Source: Micromonospora haikouensis (GTDB taxonomy: Bacteria > Actinomycetota > Actinomycetes > Mycobacteriales > Micromonosporaceae). From it: DNA of 64,000 bases. The position numbers were made by a program, and so were the translations under genes. The stretch covers positions 183,432 to 247,431 of the forward strand of contig NZ_FMCW01000007.1 in the NCBI RefSeq assembly GCF_900091595.1, read 5' to 3'. Shown here piece after piece: positions 48,589 to 56,187 of the stretch. The notes beneath the pieces were generated by a model that ran no database searches, was not told the DNA's origin, and worked only from the letters and a program-made list of their open reading frames with translations. Numbering within the stretch: the stretch's first letter is position 1; every line of letters starts with the position of its first letter.

Positions 48589-50133
48589 ATGACCAGCCCG
48601 GCCACGATCGCCGCACCGCCGACGGCCGCCGTCGAGGTGACCGGCCTGTCGAGGCACTTCGGCGTCGTCCGCGCCCTGCAGGACGTCACCCTGAGCGTCC
48701 CCGCCGGCAGCCTCACCGCCGTGATGGGGGAGAACGGCGCCGGCAAGTCGACACTCATGAAGATCCTGGCCGGGCTGGACACGCCCACCACCGGTACGGT
48801 CCGGGTGGCCGGCGAGGAGGTACGCCGCTTCGACCCGGCCACCCTGCTCAGCCGCCACCGCGTCGCGCTGGTCCCGCAGGAGCTCGCCCTGGCCCAGGAC
48901 CGCACGGTCGCCGAGAACATCATGCTCGGCGCCGAGCCGGGATCTCGGCCCTTCCCGCACCGGCGGCGGATGGACGAGCGCGCGGCCGAGCTGCTGGACC
49001 GGCTCGGCCTGCGGGTCGACCCCCGGCGCACCGTCCGCCACCTCGACGCCGCCGCGCAGCAACTGGTGGTGGTCGCCCGGTCCCTGGCCCGCGAGGCGCG
49101 GGTCGTCATCCTCGACGAGCCGACGTCGATCCTGTCCCCGGCCGAGTCGGACCGGCTGTTCGAGGTGATCCGCTCCCTGCAGGCCGACGGCGTCACCCTG
49201 CTCTACGTCTCGCACCGGATGCCCGAGGTCTTCGCGCTGTCCCAGCACATCCACGTGCTGCGCGACGGCCGGCACGTCGCCGACTGGCCCACCGCCCGGG
49301 TCAGCCCCGACGAGGTGGTCTCGGCGATGGTCGGCCGCGAGCTGGCCGCCGAGTTCGCCCGCCACGACACCGTCGCCCCCGCGGCGACGGCCACCCCACG
49401 GCTGCGGATGCGGGCCGTGACCGGGGCCGGTTTCACCGGCGTCGACCTCGACGTCGCGCCCGGCGAGGTGCTCGGCGTGGCCGGCCTGCCCGACAGCGGC
49501 CGCGTCGAGCTGCTGCGTGGCGTCTTCGGCGCCGACCCGGTCCACGGCGGCGAGCTGCGGCTCGACGGCGAGCCGTTCGCCGCGCGTACGCCCCGCGACG
49601 CGATCCGCGCCCGCGTCGCCTACCTGCCCGGGGAACGCCGGCAGCAGGGCATCCTGCCGACGATGAGCGTCGCCGACAACGTCAACGTCCTGACGCTCGG
49701 CCGCCGGCAGCGCCTCGGCCTGCTGCGGCGCGGGGCGCTGCGCCGCGACGCCGACACCCGGGCCCGCGAGCTGACGGTGAAGACGTCCGGCACCGCGCAG
49801 GGCATCACCCAGCTCTCCGGCGGCAACCAGCAGAAGGCCCTGCTCGCCCGCTGGCTGTCCATCGAGCCCCGGCTGATGCTGCTCGACGAACCCACCCGCG
49901 GCGTCGACGTCGGCGCCAAGGCGGAGATCTACCGGCTGTTCCGCCGCCTGACCTCCGACGGCGTGTCGATCGTCGTCTCCTCCTCGGACCTGCCCGAGCT
50001 GCTGACCGTCAGCGACCGGATCGCCGTCATGGCCGCCGGGCGGCTGGTCGGCGTGCTCCCGGCGGAGCAGGCCACCGAGGAGAAGGTCATGGCGCTGGCC
50101 ACCGGCGCGCACACCATGAAGGAGAACGCATGA
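48589..50133 (+). CDS. rbsA: Ribose-type ABC importer ATPase
   Basis: A 514-residue ATPase with two ABC domains. The first has Walker A GENGAGKST, and its signature region is degenerate (LDAAAQQLVVVARSLAREAR). The second has a weak Walker A (GLPDSGRVELL) but an intact signature LSGGNQQKALLARWL and Walker B LMLLDEPTRGVD. This asymmetry is normal in RbsA/MglA proteins. The stop overlaps the rbsD ATG. Confidence 0.94.
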   Translation: MTSPATIAAPPTAAVEVTGLSRHFGVVRALQDVTLSVPAGSLTAVMGENGAGKSTLMKILAGLDTPTTGTVRVAGEEVRRFDPATLLSRHRVALVPQELALAQDRTVAENIMLGAEPGSRPFPHRRRMDERAAELLDRLGLRVDPRRTVRHLDAAAQQLVVVARSLAREARVVILDEPTSILSPAESDRLFEVIRSLQADGVTLLYVSHRMPEVFALSQHIHVLRDGRHVADWPTARVSPDEVVSAMVGRELAAEFARHDTVAPAATATPRLRMRAVTGAGFTGVDLDVAPGEVLGVAGLPDSGRVELLRGVFGADPVHGGELRLDGEPFAARTPRDAIRARVAYLPGERRQQGILPTMSVADNVNVLTLGRRQRLGLLRRGALRRDADTRARELTVKTSGTAQGITQLSGGNQQKALLARWLSIEPRLMLLDEPTRGVDVGAKAEIYRLFRRLTSDGVSIVVSSSDLPELLTVSDRIAVMAAGRLVGVLPAEQATEEKVMALATGAHTMKENA

Positions 50134-50585
50134 AACGCACGGGCCTGCTGCACGCCGAGCTGTCCGGGGTGCTCGCCACCCTCGGCCACACCGACCTCCT
50201 GCTCGTGGTCGACGCCGGGTTCCCGATCCCCCGCACGGCGCACCGCATCGACCTCGCCGTCGCCGAGGACCTGCCCGGGCTCACCACCGTGCTCGACCTC
50301 GTCGCCGACGAGATCATCGTCGAGGGCGTCGTCGTGGCCGAGGACGTGACCACCCACAACCGTCCCCTCGCGGACTGGCTGGGGCAGCGCTTCCCCGGCG
50401 CGCCGCTGACCACCCGCCCGCACGCCGAGATGCTCGGCGAACTGGCCCACCAGGCCAAGGCGATCGTCCGCACGGGCGCGTTCAACCCGTGGGGCAACGT
50501 CGGGCTGGTCTGCGGCGTGGACGTGCCGCGCTGGTTCGACGAGCCCGGCGTCGTCGTCCCCGACTACTACCGGGACCGCATGTAG
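50130..50585 (+). CDS. rbsD: D-ribose pyranase
   Basis: A 151-residue RbsD/FucU-family protein with the catalytic His20 (LGHTDLLLVVDAGFPIP) and the C-terminal NPWGNVGLVCGV segment. RbsD interconverts pyranose and furanose forms so that the sugar can be phosphorylated by the kinase. ATG overlaps the rbsA stop (ATGA), so the genes are coupled. Confidence 0.93.
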   Translation: MKRTGLLHAELSGVLATLGHTDLLLVVDAGFPIPRTAHRIDLAVAEDLPGLTTVLDLVADEIIVEGVVVAEDVTTHNRPLADWLGQRFPGAPLTTRPHAEMLGELAHQAKAIVRTGAFNPWGNVGLVCGVDVPRWFDEPGVVVPDYYRDRM

Positions 50586-50629
50586 CCCGGCATCCGCCCG
50601 CACCACGACGCACCGACTTGGAGAAGAAC

Positions 50630-51337
50630 GTGAGCACAGCCATCCTGCCCGACGCCGAGATCACCCCGGCGGCGCTGGCGCCCTACATCCAACACACGCT
50701 GATCGACGTCGGCGTCACCCGCGACCGGATGGTCGCGCACGCCGAGGAGACCCTCCGGTACGGCTTCGACGCCGCCATGGTGCCCGGCTCCTGGGTCGCC
50801 GAGGTGGCCGAGGTGCTGCGCGGCACCGACGCCGGCGTCGCCTCGGCCCTCGACTTTCCCACCGTCGGCGTGACCACCAGCGCCGGCAAGGCCGCCGAGG
50901 CGGAGAGCCTGGTCCGGGCCGGTGCCACGCAGATCGACATCGGCGTGCAGATCGGCTGGCTCAAGAGCGGCCGGTACGACGCGTTCCGCGACGACATCGC
51001 CGGCGTCGTCCGGGCGGCCGGCGTGCCGATCAAGGTCATGCTGGAGCTGCCGCTGCTCACCCCGGCCGAGCGGGAGGCCGCCGTCGAGCTGTCCATCGAG
51101 GCCGGCGCCGCGTTCCTGAAGAACGCCAGCAGCGGCGCGGTGGAGATCGCCAACCCCGACAGCATCGCCTGGCTGGTCGACCGCGCCCCGCAGGGGGTAC
51201 GGGTCAAGGCCTCGGGCGGCATCAAGTCCTTCGCGCAGGCCGTGTCCCTGCTGCGGGCGGGGGCGGTGCTGCTGGGCACCAGCGCCGGGGTGGCTATCGT
51301 CACCGACGAAGTCAACGAGCGCACCACGAGCTACTGA
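50630..51337 (+). CDS. deoC: Deoxyribose-phosphate aldolase
   Basis: A 235-residue class I aldolase of the DeoC family. The Schiff-base lysine is Lys164 (AAFLKNASSG). Lys193 (VKASGGIKS) and Asp103 (QIDIGVQIGW) complete the proton-relay set. The motif around Lys164 differs from the usual KTSTG, so substrate range may differ from enterobacterial DeoC. It splits deoxyribose-5-phosphate into acetaldehyde and glyceraldehyde-3-phosphate. A GTG at 50630 is preceded by GGAGAAG. Its place in a ribokinase/RbsD/ABC operon suggests catabolism of imported deoxyribose or a related sugar. Confidence 0.88.
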   Translation: MSTAILPDAEITPAALAPYIQHTLIDVGVTRDRMVAHAEETLRYGFDAAMVPGSWVAEVAEVLRGTDAGVASALDFPTVGVTTSAGKAAEAESLVRAGATQIDIGVQIGWLKSGRYDAFRDDIAGVVRAAGVPIKVMLELPLLTPAEREAAVELSIEAGAAFLKNASSGAVEIANPDSIAWLVDRAPQGVRVKASGGIKSFAQAVSLLRAGAVLLGTSAGVAIVTDEVNERTTSY

Positions 51338-51341
51338 CCGT

Positions 51342-51395
51342 CCGTCGCCCCTCGACGGCGGTGGCGGCACCGGCCACCACGTCGAGGGGCGACGG
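51342..51395 (+). terminator. Long hairpin between deoC and the GntR gene
   Basis: Arms 51342-51357 and 51380-51395 are exact reverse complements (16 bp). The loop holds a second stem (GGTGGC at 51360-51365 with GCCACC at 51373-51378). It starts 4 bases after the deoC stop and ends 18 bases before the regulator ATG, so it can act as a terminator or attenuator that reduces read-through into the regulator. Confidence 0.75.
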
Positions 51396-51413
51396 CCCCC
51401 ACGGGAAGGCACC

Positions 51414-52181
51414 ATGTCCGACCAGTCCAGCCCGCACGAGGCGACCGAGCGGCTCGACCGCGACGCTCCGGCGCCCCTGCACGCCCAGGTGTCGGAGCAG
51501 ATCCGGGCCCGGATCCTGGCGGGCGAGTGGCCGCCGCACTACCGGCTGCGCAGCGAGCCCGAGCTCGCCGCCGACCTGGGCATCTCCCGGGGCACCCTGC
51601 GCCGGGCCCTGTCCACGCTGATCCGCGACGGCCTGCTCGTGCAGGTCCGGGGGAGGGGCACCTTCGTCACCTCCACCGCCATCGAGCCGTCGATCGCGCA
51701 GAAGCTGACCACGCTGTCCGAGGACTTCGCCCGGCAGGGCGTCTCGTACACCACCCAGGTGGTGACCCAGCGGGTGATGGCGGCCCCGCCGCCGCTGGCC
51801 ACGCTGCTCGACCTGAACCCCGGGCAGTCCGTGCTGCGGCTGGAGCGGCTGCGCTGCGCCGCCAGCGGGCCGGTGGCCTGGCTGGTCAACTACGTCCGCA
51901 CCGACCTGGCCCCCGGCCTGGAACGGGCGGACCTGGCCGACCGGTCCCTGTTCGGCCTGCTGGAGAACGACTACGGGCTGAAGATCACCACCGGCCGGCG
52001 GACGTTCACCGCGACCGCCGCCACCGGGCGGATCGCCGAGGCCCTCGGCGTGCCGGAGCACTTCCCCCTGCTCTACCTGGAGCAGATCACCTACCTCGAC
52101 GACGGTCGCGCGATCGAGTATTCCGACGTGTGGATCCACAGCGAACGGATGCGGGTCACCTCTCTGCTCAGCCGCCGCTGA
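51414..52181 (+). CDS. GntR-family (HutC subfamily) regulator
   Basis: A 255-residue regulator with an N-terminal winged helix (about 20-90; ILAGEWPPHYRLRSEPELAA, SRGTLRRALSTLIRDGLL) and a C-terminal UTRA effector domain (about 110-250). It ends the ribose-type operon and probably represses it through the inverted repeat at 45524-45545, relieved by a sugar or sugar phosphate. The ATG at 51414 follows GGAAGG. Confidence 0.88.
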   Translation: MSDQSSPHEATERLDRDAPAPLHAQVSEQIRARILAGEWPPHYRLRSEPELAADLGISRGTLRRALSTLIRDGLLVQVRGRGTFVTSTAIEPSIAQKLTTLSEDFARQGVSYTTQVVTQRVMAAPPPLATLLDLNPGQSVLRLERLRCAASGPVAWLVNYVRTDLAPGLERADLADRSLFGLLENDYGLKITTGRRTFTATAATGRIAEALGVPEHFPLLYLEQITYLDDGRAIEYSDVWIHSERMRVTSLLSRR

Positions 52182-53306
52182 TCGCGGGAGCACATCGGGT
52201 CGGCCCGATTCTTGGCACCCCGCGCGGAGTCCGCCAGGTGGAACGTGACCGTGGTCTCATTGTCATGCCTCGATGTGTTGCGCGCGCGTTGCAATCCTGT
52301 GTGTGAGCTGTGGAAGGCTGCCGGCCGTCTTCCCGGTGGCGCGGCGTGCGAGGTCGGCGAAGGGTCGTGCCAGCAACGGGGTGCCGGGCCGCGTCGGATG
52401 CCGGGAGGTCGTCCCGCGGAATTGTCGTCCGTGGGATTCGCGCGGCGCATTGCGGTGCCGGGTGGCCGCCACGTCCCCGGGCGCCGGTGGCGGTCGCCCG
52501 AGGCCGGGGATCGGACGGTGTCACTCGGGAGTGACATGGGGATCGCGGCTGCTGAGGCGGCGGTTCGCCGGGGCGCCGGGGTCCGCGCCCGGCGTCGCCC
52601 GGCTGCGCGGCGGAGTCCTCCCCCGGGGGCGCGCGCCGTCGCCGCCCGGCGGGTGAGGGCGATTCGTCCGCGCGTTCTCGTGGGCCTGCTGGCCGCGCCT
52701 ATCCGTCCACCGGTCGGCGAATGTGATTCGGTGATCGCCGAGAACTGTTCTGCGGGCAATCGTCCACCGGTGCCCGGTCCCGTTCAGCGCGCGCGTCGTC
52801 GCGTCCGGGGCGACGCCCCCTCCGCCGTTCTCGCGGCGGCGCGGCGGAAACGACTCATTCGGGCGCGCGTCGGATCTGCCAACGGGCGGCAAATGTCGCC
52901 GGCGTGTTTCCTCCCATTGCGCGTTCGGCCCGCCGAATTGCGATTCCGCCCTGATTCCGTTCTTCGATTCCTCGGTCCGCCGGCTCGGCGGCGCGGCTGA
53001 GGCAACTGCGGCGCGGGGGTGCGGACGGGCCGGGCGGGCCGAGGCGGAACGGCCCGCACCGACGCCCTGTGGTTATCCAGGGCAAATGTTCTCCGAGGCA
53101 ATCACATGTCGGTGCAGAAATCGCCAAAGGCAACCGAACTGATTCCGGGTGACCGGCGGGCGTCGCGTCGGTTAATTGTCGTCGATCAACCAAACTAGCC
53201 GCATCGCCGCCATGTCGTCGCAGCTCAGAGGGGTGATGACCGGAATGTAGCGTTCGGTGGGAACGGCTGGCCTGGCCCCCGTCTTTGCTCGTTCGCCGCC
53301 TTATGG

Positions 53307-53364
53307 GGCTGATCCGCCCGCCTGCGGGCTTCGCCGGCAAGGATCCCTTCCGTCGGGATCAGCC
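53307..53364. repeat. Nested inverted repeats, possible structured RNA or DNA site
   Basis: An outer 9-bp perfect stem, GGCTGATCC (53307-53315) with GGATCAGCC (53356-53364), encloses GCCCGC/GCGGGC (53316-53321 with 53324-53329). An alternative inner stem GATCCC/GGGATC (53342-53347 with 53355-53360) competes with the outer arm. The layout could fold as a branched RNA or serve as a protein binding site. Confidence 0.6.
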
Positions 53365-53594
53365 GAGGTGTGGACCGGCTCAGCGCTGCGGTTTCCGGTG
53401 CCGTTACGTATTACTGATAGTGATTGCCGCTGGTCAGCCGCATTCCCAGCTTGCTCTCAGGAAACTCTGCGCATGTGATACACGTCACACTTCGTTCGGG
53501 TATTTGTCGGGGTTCATGGTCAACATGCAGGGGCTTGCCGCGTCGGAGGCCGTTCCGATAGGTGCCTGTGGCAACCGGGTGCGCTGCCTATCCA

Positions 53595-53623
53595 TTGACC
53601 GAATGGAACGCCGTAACTAGCCT
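53595..53623 (+). promoter_or_regulatory. Promoter of the biosynthetic operon
   Basis: TTGACC (53595-53600), a 17-bp spacer and TAGCCT (53618-53623) fit the main actinomycete sigma factor consensus. It would give a leader of about 63 nt before the monooxygenase ATG at 53693, which has GGAG upstream. Confidence 0.6.
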
Positions 53624-53692
53624 CTTGGCCATCCCACACCCGCATTGGACGGTTGCTTTATCTCGGGCTGACGACTGATCGGAGCAAGCCCC

Positions 53693-54928
53693 ATGTTCGA
53701 TGTAATCGTTGTCGGTGCACGCTGCGCTGGTTCGCCGGTCGCAATGCTATTGGCCAGGCGTGGCCACCGGGTTCTGATGGTCGACCGCTCCTCCTTTCCG
53801 AGCGACGCGGTGTCGACCCACTACATCCACCAGTCCGGGCTGGCCCGCCTCCAGGCATGGGGTCTGCTCGACGAGGTGATCGACGCGAAGACGCCGGCCA
53901 TCCGCAAGATGAACTACGCCAACCACGGCATCCCCCTGGTGGGCTTCGCCGATCCCATCGACGGGATCGACGCGGTCTACTGCCCCCGGCGCGTCGTGCT
54001 CGACGAGATCCTGGTCAACGCCGCCCGCCGCGCCGGCGTCGAGGTCCTGGAGCAGTTCACCGTGTCCGACCTGGTCTTCGCCGACGGCCGGGTGGTCGGC
54101 ATCCGCGGACGCGAGGGCGACGGGCCGGACCGGGAGTTCCGGGCCAGCGTCGTCGTGGGCGCCGACGGCTTCCACTCCACCGTGGCCAGGAAGGTCGGCG
54201 CGGAGCTGTACAACGTGCGACCCGCCGCCGGGTTCACCTACTACTCCTACTACAGCGGGCTCGACTGGGGCCTGCACCACAAGACCGGCTTCCACGAGCA
54301 GTGGTACGGCACCTGGCCGACCAACGACGACCTCAACATGGTCGCCGTCATCTGCACCCGGCGGCAGCTCAAGGAGTTCCGCCAGGACCCCGAGGCCCGC
54401 TTCCTGGCGGTCCTCGACGACGTCGAGCCGGAGATGGCCCAGCAGCTGCGCGACCAGGGCCGGCGCGAGGAGCCGCTGCGGCCGATGCGCTACCCGGACA
54501 ACTACTACCGCCAGTCGCACGGGCCGGGCTGGGCGCTCGTCGGCGACGCCGGATACCACAAGGACCCGATCACCGGTTGGGGCATGACCGACGCCTTCCT
54601 GCACGGCGAGCTGCTCGCCGACCGCATCCACGAGGGACTGTCGGGGGCGCGGACCATGGACGACGCCCTCGCCGACTACGTGAAGGTGCGCGACGAGGAG
54701 ACCGCCCCCGTCTACGACTACACGACGAGCGTCGCCGAACTCACCCTCACCCCCTACCTGGAGACCGTGCTGGGCGCGATCAGCACCAGCCAGCAGTGGA
54801 CCACCAAGATGCTCGGCATCATCGCCGGCGGGGTGGAGGGCTACGAGATCTTCGCGCCGGACAACCTGGACCGGCTCTACGACGACGCCGGCGTGCCCCA
54901 GCACAAGCGCATCTACGAACCGTCCTGA
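53693..54928 (+). CDS. FAD-dependent monooxygenase
   Basis: A 411-residue class A flavoprotein. The N-terminal Rossmann motif is VVGARCAGSPVAMLLARRGH (GxGxxG-like), and the second FAD motif is WALVGDAGYHKDPITGWGM. The family includes aromatic hydroxylases, epoxidases and halogenase-like tailoring enzymes. I see no halogenase WxWxIP motif. It lies first in an operon with a Rieske oxygenase and a hybrid NRPS-PKS, so it is probably a late tailoring enzyme acting on the polyketide. Confidence 0.88.
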   Translation: MFDVIVVGARCAGSPVAMLLARRGHRVLMVDRSSFPSDAVSTHYIHQSGLARLQAWGLLDEVIDAKTPAIRKMNYANHGIPLVGFADPIDGIDAVYCPRRVVLDEILVNAARRAGVEVLEQFTVSDLVFADGRVVGIRGREGDGPDREFRASVVVGADGFHSTVARKVGAELYNVRPAAGFTYYSYYSGLDWGLHHKTGFHEQWYGTWPTNDDLNMVAVICTRRQLKEFRQDPEARFLAVLDDVEPEMAQQLRDQGRREEPLRPMRYPDNYYRQSHGPGWALVGDAGYHKDPITGWGMTDAFLHGELLADRIHEGLSGARTMDDALADYVKVRDEETAPVYDYTTSVAELTLTPYLETVLGAISTSQQWTTKMLGIIAGGVEGYEIFAPDNLDRLYDDAGVPQHKRIYEPS

Positions 54929-55026
54929 CCTGAGTGAGGCCGCGCCGGGCGAGCGCGGCACGACGGGGGAGGGCCGCGGCCCTCCGCCCCTCGTTCGGTG
55001 CACTTCATCCTCGAGGAGTCAAGCAG

Positions 55027-56187
55027 ATGACGCGCGCGTCCAGCATGTTCGACCTCATCGGCCAACAGGACGACCAGCGGGCCTACTACGACACCGGCGG
55101 CCGTGGCCGGTCCCACGCGTTCTACACCGGCGAGGAGCAGTACCGCCGGGAGATGGAACGCATCTACGGCCGCCGGTGGCTGCCGGTGGACCACGTCTCC
55201 CGGTTCCCCGAGAAGGGGTCCTATGTCACCCTGACCATCGGCACCGGCTCGGTGCTGATCATCAACGGCGACGACGGCATCCAGGCGTACCACAACTACT
55301 GCCGCCACCGCGGCTACCGGCTCGTGGAGGAGGCCGCCGGCAAGCGGCAGAGCCTCGTCTGCATCTACCACTGCTGGGTCTACGACCGCAACGGCAAGCT
55401 GAAGAGCCTCAACGGCACCTACTTCGACCACTTCTTCGACAAGGAGAAGAACGGCCTGCTGCCGGTGCGCACCGAGGTCCGGTACGGCGTCGTCTTCATC
55501 ACCTTCTCCGACGACGCCCCCGACCTCGACGCCTCCCTCGGCGAGTTCGGCGAGTTCGCCCGGGTCTACGAGCTGGCCGACCTCAAGTGCGTCCAGGCCA
55601 AGGACTACCCGGTCGCCTCCAACTGGAAGCTCGTGGCGCACAACGTCAACGAGAGCCTGCACTTCCCGACGGCCCACAAGGACCTGCACCGCATCACCGA
55701 CTTCGACGACGCGGGCACGTACGAGCTCAAGGGCGACATCGTCGGCGCCTGGCAGGTCATCCGGGACAGCTACAACTCGGTCTCCATGACCGGGCGCAGC
55801 CAGCGCTCGCCCATGCCGCTGGTCCCCGAGGCCGACCTCAAGAAGATCAACTGGATCACCATCCTGCCGAACCTGCTCTTCGGCTTCACCGCCGACTACG
55901 TGATGATGCAGTGGGTCTGGCCCGAGAGCCCCAGCACCTGCATCGTCCGGCACTTCTGGCTGTTCCACCCCTCCGAGACGGCCAAGAGCGACTTCTCGCA
56001 CGAGGCCGTCTTCGCCCTCTGGGACAAGGCCAACTACGAGGACTGGGAGCTGTGCGAGCGCACCCACCGCGGCCTGTCCAACCCGCTGTGGTCGCCCGGC
56101 CAGCTTTCCCTCGACGAGGAGGTCGTCTCCCAGATCGACGCCTGGGTGGCCCGGGAGACCGCTGACTCCGTCGAGAACGAGGGATGA
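55027..56187 (+). CDS. Rieske non-haem iron oxygenase, alpha subunit
   Basis: A 386-residue oxygenase with the Rieske [2Fe-2S] ligands Cys92, His94, Cys112 and His115 (NYCRHRGYRL, CIYHCWVYD) and the mononuclear iron motif NESLHFPTAH with His212 and His217. Such stand-alone alpha subunits hydroxylate, desaturate or cyclise natural products with external electron donors. The ATG at 55027 follows GAGGAG. The stop overlaps the NRPS-PKS start (ATGA), so both are co-translated. Confidence 0.9.
   Translation: MTRASSMFDLIGQQDDQRAYYDTGGRGRSHAFYTGEEQYRREMERIYGRRWLPVDHVSRFPEKGSYVTLTIGTGSVLIINGDDGIQAYHNYCRHRGYRLVEEAAGKRQSLVCIYHCWVYDRNGKLKSLNGTYFDHFFDKEKNGLLPVRTEVRYGVVFITFSDDAPDLDASLGEFGEFARVYELADLKCVQAKDYPVASNWKLVAHNVNESLHFPTAHKDLHRITDFDDAGTYELKGDIVGAWQVIRDSYNSVSMTGRSQRSPMPLVPEADLKKINWITILPNLLFGFTADYVMMQWVWPESPSTCIVRHFWLFHPSETAKSDFSHEAVFALWDKANYEDWELCERTHRGLSNPLWSPGQLSLDEEVVSQIDAWVARETADSVENEG

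Larger units (their letters stand above)
52182..53692. other. 1.5-kb gene-poor region before the biosynthetic cluster
   Basis: Open frames here lack the third-position G/C pattern, ribosome binding sites and any domain I recognise, and the base composition is less GC-biased, with AT-richer patches (for example 53404-53520). It contains inverted repeats: GGTTAATT/GATCAACC (53170-53191), CGTTC/GAACG (53251-53265) and the nested structure at 53307-53364, and the promoter at 53595-53623. It most likely holds regulatory sequence or remains of lost genes. Confidence 0.55.

Noticed and set aside
52212..53000. Open frame of 262 codons in the gap before the biosynthetic cluster
   Set aside because: No ribosome binding site, no third-position GC bias, cysteine/arginine-rich composition and several competing frames on both strands.
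53693..54928. Flavin-dependent halogenase
   Set aside because: The FAD motifs are present but the halogenase WxWxIP motif and the active-site lysine segment are not seen.
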